From contig NC_090986.1 in assembly GCF_041146395.1 (NCBI RefSeq), forward strand, positions 44,552,001 through 44,616,000: a DNA stretch of 64,000 nucleotides, read 5' to 3'. How positions within the stretch are numbered: the first letter of the stretch is position 1; each line of letters begins with the position of its first letter. The notes below the pieces were generated by a model. That model worked only from the letters and a program-made list of their open reading frames with translations. It was not told the origin of the DNA and did not search any database. This DNA comes from Eulemur rufifrons. Lineage: Eukaryota > Chordata > Mammalia > Primates > Lemuridae. Of the stretch, positions 13,158 to 29,227 are shown piece after piece. Both the position numbers and the translations under genes were made by a program.

Positions 13158-13158
<1 letters not shown>
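11966..13158. other. No gene recognised
   Basis: Mixed-composition sequence with small open frames on both strands and no protein similarity I can name. A short tandem repeat of the unit 'ccaggttgt' occurs near 12312-12330. It may hold old repeats beyond recognition by eye. Confidence 0.4.

Positions 13159-13189
<31 letters not shown>
13159..13189 (+). repeat. (TG)n microsatellite
   Basis: About fifteen tandem TG units, directly visible. Confidence 0.97.
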
Positions 13190-13191
<2 letters not shown>

Positions 13192-13194
13192 CAG

Positions 13195-13345
13195 GCTATG
13201 TCTTCCACGGACCATTTCATTAATCATCCAGACAAACTTATCATTAGCCCCACTGTACAGATGAGATAGCTGAGGCCTAGACATATTAAGTAATTAGTCC
13301 AATTAATTAACTTCTTCAGTAGGGGACAAAGGCAGGATTTAAATC
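13195..13345 (-). mobile_element. MIR SINE, antisense
   Basis: 'cccactgtacagatgagata', 'gctgaggcctagacatatta' and 'aaaggcaggatttaaatcca' are the classic reversed MIR blocks. Confidence 0.8.
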
Positions 13346-14214
13346 CAAATAGTGACTATAGATTTGGAAATTATAGTATTATAATTTAGTCTGAAGTCAC
13401 AGAAAACCTGTACTGTTTTGAGTTATTCAAAGAATATCTCACGGACAATAAATTTGGATTTTTAATGTTGCGGTATAATTCTATAGATGATCATTTTGAA
13501 ACTTTGGTTTTGTTCTCTTTATTATTAAAGACATTTTTGGCATTTTCTAATTAGTAATTGCAAACAAAGTATGAAAGTCTGGTTATAAGAAATGAATTGT
13601 TAATTTGCATATAATTTTACTCACATCTACCTGGTAAAATCTGTTGCTCAAAAATGTTGCTTACTTTTCTCTTCATGACAAATTCACATTTAATGTGATC
13701 TATAAATAAATATGTACTTTACATCACAAAGAGTTAGCTAAACAACCTTCAAATAATAAAATCACTATTACATAGCTACCATATACTTACTTTTACTTTA
13801 TTTTAGCTAGGCCTTTGAAAAGAGACATACAGAATTTTATTTCAAATCAGTTTAACTTTGCTTTAAAAAAAAAAACACATTTATTATTTCGATACTATAT
13901 CCTGGAATCAAATGTTCTTGTTCATTGTTTTCAAGTCTAATTGTGTCTCTTCTTCAGACATACCTATTTTGTTAATAATTATTATCAGAGTAACCACTTT
14001 TATTCAGACATCTGTAAAAACATTAGAAGCAGCAGCAACTATGTCTTCTTTCCCCTTTCTATACTCTCTCTTGCCAGAAGATGATCTATTCTCATGACAG
14101 AAACAATTTTGATGCCTTGATTTCTCCCAAATCTGTGTACATTTCTAACTTATTTTTCAGAAGATCTATATGCTATATTTGCAGCTAGAATGTAGGATCC
14201 GATGCAGAGGGCAG

Positions 14215-14310
14215 AGACTGTTTTCTGGATTGTTTTGTGAAGCATTCAATGTCCTTCCGTGTCTGATGCACAGTAAGGAGTCAATAAATGTTTATTGAAT
14301 AAATGAATAT
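14215..14310 (+). mobile_element. L2 3' end fragment, sense
   Basis: 'tctgatgcacagtaaggagt' followed by 'caataaatgtttattgaata' is the L2 3' terminus. Confidence 0.65.
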
Positions 14311-14490
14311 AGCTTCTGAGTAAATATTGTCACTTCACTAATTTAATGACAATTACTCTATATTTTTAATTGGAAAATACAAATTATATATTAATGTCTT
14401 TCTGGTGTACAACATGATGTTTTTAGTATTTATTTATTTTTGTTTAACCAGCTGATAAACTCACATGCTTCACAAATCAACACAAAATAC

Positions 14491-14590
14491 AGTTGTCCCC
14501 CCTTATCTGCCATTTCGCTTTCTGCAGTTTCAGTTATCTGTGGTCAACTGTGGTCTACAAATATCCAATGGATAATTCCAGAAATAAACA
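14491..14590 (+). mobile_element. TcMar-Tigger-type DNA transposon fragment
   Basis: Starts 'cagttgtccccccttatctg' and continues 'tttcagttatctgtggtcaa' and 'aattccagaaataaacaatc', the terminal pattern of Tigger-related mariner elements. It abuts the L1 copy on its right. Subfamily not assigned. Confidence 0.6.
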
Positions 14591-14594
14591 ATCT

Positions 14595-17893
<3,299 letters not shown>

Positions 17894-18210
17894 CATGATG
17901 TTTTGAAATATGTGTACATTGTGGAATGGCTAACTTGAGCTACTTAACCTATGCATTACCCCACTTACCTTTTCTGTGGTAAGAATACTTCAAATTTACT
18001 CTTTTGGCAATTTTCAAGTATACAATATATTATTATTAATTATAGTCACCATGTTGTACAATAGACCTCCTGAACTTATTTCCCCTAACTGAAATCTCAC
18101 CCACTCCCCAGCTCCTGGTAACCACCATTCTCCTCTCTGCTTCTATGTGTTCGAGTTTTTTTTGATTCAATATATAAGTGAGATCTTGTGGTATGTGTCT
18201 TTCTGTGACT
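17894..18210 (-). mobile_element. Second L1 3' end, antisense
   Basis: A new L1 3' UTR starts right after the first copy ends: 'gtgtacattgtggaatggct', 'tatagtcaccatgttgtaca' and 'ctcctggtaaccaccattct'. Both L1s point the same way, so this is a separate, short, 5'-truncated insertion. Confidence 0.75.
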
Positions 18211-18214
18211 TCAT

Positions 18215-18380
18215 CAATTTAAAACCTTTATTCCATACTTGCTTTGTTCCAGGCTTTATGCGAGACTCTAAAAACACAAGTATGGGTGATACACAGCCTT
18301 TTCATAGAGGAGCTCATGATCAATTAGAAATGCTAACTATGTTAATAAATAAATCAAATATACTATGTTATCTGTCAGGA
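18215..18380 (-). mobile_element. L2 3' end fragment, antisense
   Basis: 'ttgctttgttccaggctttatg' style text and 'ggagctcatgatcaattaga' resemble a reversed L2 3' end. Very diverged. Confidence 0.4.
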
Positions 18381-21300
18381 GAATAATTTTGGCTGAGTGG
18401 AACCATACAATTGTGGCAAATATAAACTTAATCAATCAAAAATATGTGTGTCAAAGGTTTTCTTGAAATCTTATGGGAAGAAATTTTGATATCTTTTCTT
18501 ATTCATTGTTCTACGTGAATCATATACACAGACTTGAAAGACTAGGCCAAGTTCAGCTACCAAAGGCCCACTGGAAGTAGATGGAGGAGAAATGAGTCTC
18601 CCCCAGGAGAGGAGTAAGTACTCTAAGGTATGTGGAAACTGACATGGATGGATCATCACCCAGCCTGTTAGGGAGAGGGTGGGCTCACAGAGGTTATAGC
18701 TCTTCAGTCAAGGTGGAAGATGGTAACAACTAAGGGAAATTGGACCAAGGAGATGCTGGAAAACAGGTAATCAGGAGTAAGAAGAAATGAGGAAGATAGT
18801 CTTTTTTCCTTGAGGTGTCTCTAATTTCTTCTAGTCTCCAATTCCACATATCTGCTCTCTTCTTTTCTGAGGCTAAATTTGCCTCTATTTTTCCCTCTTG
18901 CATTTCCTAGTCTCCTTTCAAATACCCACAATACCTGAACTTCAGTATGTTCACATTAGTTCGAAAAAAAACACACTTTTACATTCCTCTATTATTTCTG
19001 TTATTTAAATCAGTGAAATATATTGTATATTTCTTTGGCTTTACAAAATTTCATTTTCTTTTTATGTTTATGTGGCTCTTAAATATTTTTTTTCTTAAAG
19101 TGGCTTTTGGTTTTTTTAAAAAAGGTTTTCACTCCTACCATCTACAAATCTCAAATTATTTAATACCAAGTCAAGTGTGCCATCACTTTCTTCTTAAATA
19201 TGAATATTTTAGTTCTTGAGATTTTTCTTCCTGGAGTCTACCATAGTCCACCAAAGGAAATATTTTAAACTAGCATCTCAGGAAAGCTTTCAGCAAAACC
19301 CAATTATTCTCTGCCCACCCTTTCTTGTTCCTCTTAACCTGCAACAACTTAATCCTTGCCCTGAATGATTACTCAATAATTATTTTGTGGGAGGCTGAAA
19401 AGATTGCCTGGGGCCCCTCCGCCTGCAAGTCTGGCCCTGTCACTAACCTGGGGTGCAGGGTGAGGGAGGGGATGAGCTGAATCTGCTCTTGGTGACTCAG
19501 GGGGTTAGTTGGCTGAAGGTGTCAGATGTGTGAAACAGTATTTAATAGTAAGTGTTGGAAAGAGGCATTCCTGAATCAATTAGAAGCATGTAAAATATAC
19601 ACTATCCTTTGCAGCAGATCACAGAAGATGAAAGGTGTTCCAACAGCATTAAAAAATGATTTCACTTTTAGAAGGATAATTCACAGACAAACATGTAGCT
19701 AAACTTTGTGCCTTGAATGAGCCAAAGTTACTGCAATCATTATCAGCATTCTTCTTAGTTTCCAACATTTTTATCGGTCACAAACTCAAATCCGTGTAGT
19801 TTTCCATTTCTATGTCAGACAAACTGAGATGCATCTGGAATGATATGGGAAATTATGCAGTGTTCAAACATAGGAAGTCCAGAAAGAGAAGACATCAAGG
19901 TAAAAATCAGAGTTATCTATACATGAATTGAAGGGTGCTCAATTAGAACAAAATGGCAATGTGGCTTTGAAAACTAGGTTACTTCTTAAATATAAGAGCT
20001 ACATTAATGATTATGACAAGCAATCTAATTAAATAACATCATCAGAGTTAGGAAAATCAACATAAATCTCACAACAAAGGGCTAAAAATATTTTGGACTC
20101 ACATTATTTGGTGGAGGATATTCTCTAGCAAGCTGGTGGAAATGAGATAGCACGAGGATGGGTAGATGGTAAACAAGAAAAGTAAGGAAACTACAGAAAA
20201 GCACACAAAAGATGAGACATATTTCAATAAAGCCAAAATATCAAGATGGTGGATAATGGTATAAAATTTTATGAGGAAAGATTCACATGCTTTGAATAAA
20301 GCTGAATTTACTTGGATAGCTTTAGGACATCAGTAAACAATTGATAGAACAACAAATACAACTCACTTTTATCCTCCAGCTCTACTAGATTTCTAGACAT
20401 GGATAAGTAGATGCTCTGGAACCAACCTTCATATTATCTATTTATAAGACTCTAACTTAACATTAGCAGATCCCAGACTCTATAATTAACATTCATAAAC
20501 CATTAGCATAACTAGTTCTGAATTGGTTTATAGGATTTGCATATCTGTAACACTGTCTATACCCTTCTGGTACTATAAAGTTTTGTCTGAGACATAATTA
20601 TCTGACTCCCCGAAATTCTACCCCATACTTAATTACATGTACGTGTGATTTTTTTTTTTTGTTGTGTAATGGGATATAAGGAGCAATGCTGTATTTGCAG
20701 TGGGCATTTATTCACAATATTCACAACTAAAGTAAAAAATTATTTGACTCGATAAAACTGGAAAATACAAAAAGCATCTAGAAAATGCATAAAATTAAGT
20801 GGTAACCAGAATGTCACATCTGGCAGAGAAAGAATAAAACAAAAGCTTCAACTCAGAAGCCCATGGGCGGTGGTGGTGGATTTTTTTTTTCCTGTGTAAA
20901 TTTGTCTGTGTTTAAAATTTTCAGCATCATAGATATAAGAGGAAAGAATGCAGATGTTTTCAATTTTTATCTACAATATCCCACTTTAAAAGAAGTTGAA
21001 TCATCCAGAGAGTTAAACTTTTCTATGTGAAACACCACAAAGAAATTGAACAAGTATAGAAAGTAAAAACAGTGATGTGGCACAACTATGAAAACTCGGA
21101 GAAAAGGCATGGCAAGTACAAATTGATTATAGACTTTAGTCTTGTTTGTTGTGACATTTAATGAACAGAGCTTTAGAAATGGTTGTCAGAGAAATGTTCA
21201 CATACTATCCTAGTCCTGTGGTCCTATTCTTGTTAGTTTCATTGGGGATTTTGGTATATTCTTAAAATTATTTTACACCTCATTGACAATTTTAAGACAT

Positions 21301-21430
21301 TTGTCTAGGAACACAGCATGGTTAGAATGTATGTAAAGTAATGAAAGAGTAATGCACAGGATGGGAATTTTGCTCACTAAGATCTCTTCCTCAGAACTGC
21401 CACAGTCTTAGAGAATAGCCCCGGGGTAGT
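18381..21430. other. No gene recognised
   Basis: AT-rich sequence with short open frames only (up to 90 codons, low complexity). No protein family, RNA gene or clear repeat was recognised here by eye, though decayed repeats may be present. Confidence 0.4.
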
Positions 21431-21434
21431 CACA

Positions 21435-21600
21435 ACGAAAATGTCTCTGTTTCCTCACCTCGGGAATGGGGATAATGATACGTATCTATCTGGCAGAAGT
21501 GTTAGGAGAATTAATTAATGTTTAGAAAGGGCTTTGAGATCCCTGGATGAAAGGTACTCAGTAAGTGCAAAGTGTTATTATGGTAATTTTAATAGTTATG
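21435..21600 (+). mobile_element. MIR SINE, sense
   Basis: 'gtctctgtttcctcacctcg', 'ggaatggggataatgatacg' and a 3' part 'gggctttgagatccctgg' fit a MIR-family element. Confidence 0.75.
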
Positions 21601-23159
21601 ATTACTGAGATATTAAATATATGACATTCTTTTACCCTGCAAATTCTAGTCTGGGTGGGCAATACAGGTTACATATCAAATGGGTTAACATAAAATAACT
21701 TTGATGCTTGTTTTTAATTTGGTTTACAGAAAGGCATGAGTGGGCAGGACAGGTATCTGTTTCTGTATTTCTGTTCCTTAACATTTAAATTTAGCTTTTT
21801 AAAAATTTTCTTAAATGAAGTTCTATTTAATAGGCAAATAGTACTAAAGAGGGTCTTTTATCCTGAAGTTTCATGAAGATATTTAGTACTGAGGTCCACA
21901 GACTGCCTGAACAATTTCAATCTGCTGTGAGACAGCTACTCCTGGAAGAAGCAAACCCTTGTTCCTTGCAGGGACATTACATAGAGAAAGGGATTTGAAG
22001 TTTGAAGGGTTTGTGTCCTGTCTTCTCAGTAAACCTTCCCCATTGTATCCAACTTTTAAACAAGACTTCCTTGGCATGATAAAGAGAAAATAAGGCACAT
22101 TTAATGGAACATCCTGTTGAGAAGTTGCATGTTGTGCGAGGGGGCCTTAAGAAAGTATTTCAGTGGAAGACCTCTAACTACAGTAGAGTTAAAGTGGTAT
22201 GGTCTAATCAAAACTAGTCAAACACTTACCTTTCTGTTTGTTTAAATTTTTAAAAATCCATAAATTAGGAATGGAGGGAACATAAAGAAATACAAAGAAA
22301 CTGACATCAACATAAAACAGTTCAAATTAAGGGTATTCTCAATGGTTGAACAAAATATTCTATTTTTAAATCTTTTGGGTTTCTTGAACCCTCTCTTTAT
22401 CATAAATGTTCCTTTCTCAAGAATCCATATTACATAATAGTATATACGGAGGGATGAGAATTAATATAAATTCTGTATGAGAAATAGTTATAATTTAGTA
22501 TCTGATTTTAACCTCTGTTTTTTGTGAATCTGAGTGATTGGAAAATAGAAAACTGTTTCCCTTTAGTCCAACTGTGTATCATTTATGCATCACAAACCAA
22601 ATGTAATAAGTTAGGAATTTTTAGAAATCACAAAAATAATATTGAGTTCCAGTTAACCAACATATTTGAACTAGTGGGAAACAGTCACTTGCTGGTAAGA
22701 AAGTTGAGAAGTTTAGTCTAAATGTGGAAAACTGAGATTATTTGTCACAGATAACGTGCCCATAGAAAAGAAATCAAACAGAAGATCTCAATAGTTTATT
22801 TAAATCAAAAAAGGAAAGTGATCTCAGTTTCCATTGCATCAGGAGAATTTGTGCTGTGAACTCTGCAAGTGAGGTTCATTGCATTGTGACTTGGGAAAGT
22901 GATCAAGATTATGACTTTGCTTCACGTTTGTGCCCTTAAACATTTCCAGTTTACAGGATATGTTGAAGAAGTTGAAGCAGAAAATGGAGATCTGGTTTGC
23001 TTTAATGCAAGTAGATGGCCAGGTCCTGGACACTTTGAAGAGATATATACTCAGCTGCTTTTGTTGTTGTTCTTATTTGTTTTCTACATAAAAACTAACA
23101 ATTTTACTATAAAAATGGAAGCACTTATAATGGAATTTGTGCACCAAATATTGTGCTTG
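21601..23159. other. No gene recognised
   Basis: AT-rich unique-looking sequence with no domain in any frame and no obvious repeat. Confidence 0.4.
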
Positions 23160-23460
23160 TCAAGGATTTTTTTTTCCTGTGGTAAATATACAGACCATAA
23201 AGTTTACCATTTAATCGATTCAATGGCATTAAGTACATTCACAATGTTATGCAACAATTTCCAGTATCCGTCTCCAGAACTTTTTCATTCTCCCAAGTGG
23301 AAATACTAAACTCTTAAACAATAACCCCCTGTACATTTCTCCTCACTAGTTCCTTGTAACTTCTGTTCTACTTTCTGTCTCTGTGAATTTCACTGTTCTA
23401 GGTACCTCATATAACTGGAATTATGCAATCTTTTTCCTTTCTGTTGCTTCTGTTGCATGT
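23160..23460 (-). mobile_element. L1M-type 3' UTR fragment, antisense
   Basis: 'gcattaagtacattcacaat', 'ttgtaacttctgttctactt' and 'ctaggtacctcatataactg' match the reversed 3' UTR of old L1 subfamilies. The 136-codon open frame overlapping it is not a gene. Confidence 0.75.
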
Positions 23461-25189
23461 CAAGTTTTGTTGTTGTTGTTGTTGCTGGTTTCTTTTTTTT
23501 AGATAAAAGGACTACCCTAATATTTCTGGCGAAATGGCCAAACTCTGGGCCCAGCTTAGATTCACTCTGTCTCTGGAAGTTCCTTGTCTTCCACAAAATT
23601 ACTTACAGACACTTTCAGTATGGAATCAAAAGAATTGTGCGTTCACTGAATATAGTTTAAAATAAACAAGAAAATTTTAGTGTCTAAATACGGTATTAGT
23701 GATATGGTACTAGAGTATATTAATGATTGATACTAGCCTTCTAATTGTCAATTCTGGTAAGGGTAAATTTGTAGAAACTATTTTGGATCTGCTATTATAT
23801 TGCTCCATTAATGTATATTTTTGAAAAGTTATTAAGCTATTTTTAATTATTATCTATTTTTGACCAAAAAAATCATTAAGCCTATTTACCAAAGGAGTTC
23901 TTATCATGTGACTTTTGAAAAACATAGATACCATTGCTTTAATCTTAACTTTAGTCATGGTCAATTTTTTCTTATGATTTATACACTTTGTGCATTTGGT
24001 TTCATTCCATTATGTTTTTTCTTTAATGTTGCTATGAATTGGGACTTTTTTTGTATTATGAGGACCAAGAAAGCAAAGTCAAATGGCAAAACAACAAAGT
24101 AGGTTTTTTATCCCTAGTAATTGGAAGTTCAGAGATAGGACAGGATCCATGTTTGCCAGATTTAGTGGTGACCGTTTCTTCCTGTCTGCCCTTCTTTTTT
24201 TCTTTTCTTTTTTATTTCAAAACATTATGGATGTACAAATGTTTTAGGTTACATGGATTGCTTTTGTAATGCTTGCTCTCCTTTCAGTAATCTCTACTTC
24301 ATCTCAAGTCCCTTTCCAACAAAACTGCCGAATGTTTGCCAAAAGCAATGGAGACTACGTTTCCCTACTGTCACTCGTGGAGAACGTGAGAGCCTGTACT
24401 TCTGTCTCAGCTTTCCAAATTGGCATACAAGAGGTTTTGTGCTGCTAAAGGTCCATGGCCACTCCTGGACAAATGACAATGACCAGAGAACTAAAGAGAT
24501 GTGCTTACTAGCTGAAGGCAAATAAAAACCTATTACTGGGTAGGAGTTAGCTTTCCCCCAAGTACCAAGGCTATTATACTGAGGAAATTCTGGAAGGTAG
24601 AAAGGAGGACAGGAAGAAATGCACACAAGATTCACCACAGTATGACTCACTATCACATCCTGTGAATAAAATGCAGAAATATTTCAAAATTATAAAAAAA
24701 TATTATGTTGGGGATTATGCGACCATTCTTACATTGGAGATTATGTGACCATTCTCAGGTACAATATTTCAACTAGATATCTATTACTTTACTGTATATA
24801 AAGCTAGACCACATAATCTTTTAATTGCCTAATTTAGAAATATTGAAAAATAGTGATAGTATTTGGACAAATGATGGCATACAGAAAAGACAGTGACTCT
24901 CATCTATATTTTCTTGATTTTCTTGTCACATGATAAGAAAAGTAAAATGCTTAAAAAGGCAGAATTTGTATCTACAGAGGAATATCGCAGCTACTCAATC
25001 AGTGATTTTGATCTCTGTTTCTAGCATAGGAACACTTTTTTTCTAATAAAGTGGAATAAGGAAAAATAATAAGCAAATCAAAATTACTTTTGTAACTTGA
25101 GGCAGAGAATCTTGAATAACTTGCTATTTTTATTCTCCTTCTTCCAGCAATCATACCATTCCTTGCTTGTTTTTGCAATTAAAATATGA
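23461..25189. other. No gene recognised
   Basis: AT-rich sequence with several short open frames up to 120 codons on both strands and no domain. A small imperfect tandem duplication of about 27 bases lies at 24702-24757. Confidence 0.4.
24702..24757 (+). repeat. Two-copy tandem duplication, about 27 bp unit
   Basis: 'gattatgcgaccattcttac' is followed by a near copy 'gattatgtgaccattctc'; two units only. Confidence 0.75.
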
Positions 25190-25310
25190 AGGGCACTAGT
25201 CTGGAAGTCAAAAGCCATGCAAAAGCTTGGATTCTAATTTCAAATTTGTTAGTATGAGCCCTTGGAAAAGCCATTTAAATTTGGCAGAATCTTTCCCAAT
25301 TTCAAGGAAC
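25190..25310 (+). mobile_element. MIR SINE, sense, 5' part
   Basis: 'actagtctggaagtcaaaag' and 'cttggattctaatttc' followed by 'cttggaaaagccatttaaat' correspond to the MIR 5' and core regions; diverged. Confidence 0.6.
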
Positions 25311-26038
25311 CAGGACCTAAGACTCATTTCAAATTTCATTCATTTGGTTAAAATATTAAAACTTCAGAGGTTGCAAATAAATGTCTATCTTAGCTTCTGT
25401 CTCTGGCAGTATAGAGGACCAAGTACCCATTTCAAAACTCTTTGAGAACAACTAAACCTGCTGGATAAAATAAATTTTTTAAATCTCCTTAAACATATCC
25501 ACTAGTTGGCAAGAAGTTAAGAAGTTCTGCAACCAATAACTAAATGGAAAAGGGGATGTTCAAGACAGAAGCAGAGCACTAAAACCTGCCTTAGCCTGAG
25601 AGCATCTAAACATCCAAATAAATTTTAACCCCAAATTTCAGGACCTTGCTGTCCTTTTCCTTTTTCTCTTTCTTTCCCTTTTCCTGGGACATGGTCAAGA
25701 CTGGAAAAAGGGGTAAAGAAATTGTCAGAGACTGGTAGAGCTGAGCATGGAGAATGCAGTGAGGCCTAGGAGGTGGTGACGGGGCCAAGGTCGCACAGGC
25801 AGGCAGCTGAAGAGGTAATGGCAGGGTCAGAGTCTGAGGAGACAGCAGAAGGGCCAAGGTCAAAGAGGCAGCCAGCATGTTTAGGATATTGGTTACATAC
25901 AAGGAGATTAGATAAATAAGTAAACATGTTGACAGTAATGGAAGTCAGGTTTCACACTATCAGAAGCAAAGAAATTGAGGAAACTAAACTAGAATGAACA
26001 CAATTGGATTGGAAGTGGAAATATTGTATAAAATTCAC

Positions 26039-26100
26039 AGGATGGATGGATAGATAAATGGATGATAGGCAGGTAGATAGATAGAAATAATAGATACAGG
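26039..26100 (+). repeat. GGAT/GATA-rich simple repeat
   Basis: Imperfect GGAT, GATA and AGAT tetranucleotide units in tandem. Confidence 0.85.
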
Positions 26101-27342
26101 AATAGACACAAACGTGTGTGACACACATAAATATTTTTTTCTATTTATTTATTTATAAACATGTATATACATCCAGTCATTTCTTTCTTTGTTTACTGAG
26201 CGTGCCTAGAAACAATGAAATACACAGAGCAATAAGCACACCTGAACATGGTGTCCTATGTCTTTCTGGTGAATTAAAATGTTTATCCTTTTTAAGTGAC
26301 TATCATTTTCTCTAATACATGTTCCTCAAGTATATTTTTTCTAAATGTTTTTATATTGTATAAACACATGTGACTAGCAGTCCTGATCTTGGTTTCTAAA
26401 TATAATCTTCTACAAGGACTGGGCTCCTTGGAAAAATGGCTGATTCCAGCCCTGGGGCATGAATAGCCCAAGATGAACCTGGACTGTTTGCCAGAAACTA
26501 AGAAACTCCCAAAGAATGTTATGGGAATATCAAAACGATGGGAGCCAGTTGGAATAGACTCCAAGTGAACAAATCCAGGCCAATGTTAATATGAAAATAA
26601 AGAATAATTAATGGAGTACAATGATTTAAGTAAAGAAAGTAATAATTTCAGAAGAGGAAAAAGCTTTTTCTTACAATAGAAGGACAACTTGTAAATGTAG
26701 AACGAATATTAGAAATAGATGAATACTATGTAGCAGCCATCACAGTTGTGGTTGATTCAGATAAATCATGAATGGATATTAAGGCAAGGGAAGAAAATAC
26801 AAAATATAAAAGGTGGTACAAATAAAAGCATGAAATAACATGATAGATATAAATACAAAACATATTAGTGATTTCAATAAATGTAGAGGGACTAAATGAC
26901 CCACTTACCACAAAGGGTTTCTACCTGGATTTAAAATAAAGGACACTGCATGCTGTTTACAAGAGACATCCTAAAATGTAAGAACATTGAAAACATAAAA
27001 TAAATGGATTGTAAGGACTCTAACAGAGAAATACTAAAATATAAAAAGTCAAACGTGCTTATAAAAATATATTAGACAAAATCAACTTACAGAAAATATA
27101 TTAGAGAAAATGATAGGCACTTAAAAATGACAAACATTTCAATTCACCAGAAAGACATAAGAATTTTAATTTTGCATCACCTAAAAACAGAGCCTGAAAT
27201 TATTTAAACCAAGAGTTAACAGGGCTGTAAGGAGAACTAGACTAATCCACATACTGGGAGATTTAGCACAGCTCTCTCAACAATGATGAATCATGTAGTC
27301 AAAAAAATCAGTAGGATTCTGAAATCTTTGAACGACAAAATT

Positions 27343-27626
27343 AACAGAATCTCACTCTGTTGCCCTGAGTAGAGTGCCCTGGCATCAGCCCAGCTCACAG
27401 CAACCTCAAACTCCTGAGCTCAAGTGATCCTCTTGCCTCAGCCTTCCAAGTAGCTGGGATGACAGGCCCACACCAGGACACCTGGCTAATTTTTTTTTTC
27501 TATTTTTAGTAGAGACGGGGTTTCGCTCTTGCTCAGGCTGGTCTCGAACTCCTGAGCTCAAGCAATCCTCCCACCTTAGCCTCCCAGAGTTGCTAGGATT
27601 ACAGGCGTGAGCCACCAATCCCAGCC
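27343..27626 (-). mobile_element. Alu SINE, antisense, strepsirrhine-type
   Basis: Reversed Alu dimer. The left part carries 'tagagtgccctggcatcagc' and 'cagctcacagcaacctcaaa', and the right part 'cgctcttgctcaggctggtc'. I know these variants from lemur and galago/loris Alu families. The T-run at the tail end is missing and no clean target duplication is seen. Confidence 0.9.
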
Positions 27627-27748
27627 AAGATGTTGGACAATTTTTGAAATGTAAATTGTTACAATAATTTGGAAAACAATTTGACTCTAAGTTTGAAGAT
27701 GTTTAAACCCTGTTATCATTTAAGTCTACTCCCAGGTATAGTCCTTAG

Positions 27749-28169
27749 TGTCTTAGTCGCTCCAGCTGCCATAACAAAATATTATAGAACAGGTGGCTTA
27801 AACAACAGAAAATTATTTCTTATAGTTCTGAAAGAAGTCCGAGATAAAGGTGCCTGCCAATTAGGCTTCTAGTGAGGGCTTTCTTCCTGGCTGTGGATGG
27901 CTGCCTTCTCACTGTGTTCTCACATGGCCTTTCCTGGGTGCATGCATATATCACGCACGTGCAAGAGAGAGACAGAGAGAGAGAGAGAGAAAGAGGAATG
28001 TCTTCTTATAAATGTACCAGTCCTATTGGATTAGGAGCCTATTCTTATGACTTCATTTAACTTAAATTACCTCTTCAAAGCTCTATTTCCCAATATAGTC
28101 ACAAAGTCACACTGGGGGTTAGGGCTTCGACATAAGAACTTGAGGGGGTGCGCAATTCATTTCACAGCA
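27749..28169 (-). mobile_element. MLT1 (ERVL-MaLR) solo LTR, antisense
   Basis: Reversed MLT1 LTR: 'ccagctgccataacaaaata', 'aaacaacagaaaattatttc', 'gtgttctcacatggcctttc', 'acactgggggttagggcttc'. A (GA)n run sits inside at about 27966-27992. It interrupts the L1 at a 'ccta'-like site repeated on both sides, consistent with a 5-base target duplication. Only the LTR remains. Confidence 0.85.
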
Positions 28170-28245
28170 CCTAGAGAACATTTTGCATATGCCCATCAGT
28201 TATTAAAAATATGTACAAGAAGATTCATAGCCAACACAACTGTCT

Positions 28246-29227
28246 GGTGAAACCCAGCCCAACTACCATGACAGTCTGCTAAACATGAGAAAAATAATGA
28301 AGCCATTGTATTATAGAACATACAATCCAGCCGAACTCACCCAGACCAGAAGAGCCATCCCAGTTTTCCCACAAAAGCACCAGTTAAATCAAATAGTGAT
28401 ATTTTTTTTTTAAAGCGGCTTAAGTTTCGGCTTGTACTTTTATGTAGAAACAGCTAACTGATATAGTAAACTAGATATTCTAAATGTTTCTGAATTTACA
28501 CATGCTTCAAATTTATCCAAATTGAATCAAATGAACTAATACTTATTATATGCATATGTACCTTTTTGTAGGATTATATAGGACAAAATTCCCTACTCTC
28601 TAGCTGGTTAGATGAAAAAAAAATGAGATATAAACTCATTTAAAATTTAAATGACTAAAGATGGTAATAGCAGTTCAAGGCAATAATTTTAATAGATTTC
28701 AAAAGACAATGGATTACTCATAGCGAAATAACAGATAAAATAAATGGTAAGAAGAGAAATGTCTAGACTCAAATTATCAGGAAAGTTATTAAAGAAGAAG
28801 TAGAATATAATTATTTAAATCATTTATTCTTTAATATTTTATTTATTCAAAATTTGTTTGGTCATTCAGGCAGAGTTTAATTGTTTCTTTAAAAAGCAAA
28901 GTTCATCTTGAGGATTGTCATATGTTAGGCAATATTTAAACGCTGTAAATGAAAAGATGATTGAAACCTGTTCCCTGCCATTAATGAAGACAGATATTAT
29001 CAATATATCATATATATCATATCATAACAAAAAAATAGAGGTAAGCACAGGATAATGTAAGGGCATAGAAGTGGGATCATTAGCTCTTTTATTGGCTTAG
29101 AGAATCTTTCTTGGAGAGATGTCCTGGCTGGTAAAACAGAGTTAGCTAAGCAAACATTGGAGGAGGTAGTCAGAACCAAAAACCCAGACACATGAAATAA
29201 CATGGTATACTCATATTACTAGAAGTA
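28246..29227. other. No gene recognised; possible decayed LTR piece
   Basis: The 28290-28470 part ends in 'aacagctaactgatata', reminiscent of an MLT-type LTR end, but the match is weak. The rest is AT-rich without open frames of interest. Confidence 0.35.

Larger units (their letters stand above)
26640..28245 (+). mobile_element. Old L1 LINE, sense, broken by Alu and MLT1 insertions
   Basis: ORF2 text is recognisable in the sense direction: 'tgtagagggactaaatgacc', 'gcatgctgtttacaagagac', 'tttcaattcaccagaaagac'. After the Alu it resumes in the 3' part of ORF2 ('ttggaaaacaatttgactc', 'actcccaggtatagtcc'), and after the MLT1 LTR again ('cctagagaacattttgcata', 'tgtacaagaagattcatagc'). Internal sequence is deleted between the parts. 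The left edge is uncertain. Inactive. Confidence 0.72.

Noticed and set aside
22899..23309. 136-codon plus-strand frame as a gene
   Set aside because: Its second half lies in an antisense L1 3' UTR; no domain and AT-biased composition.
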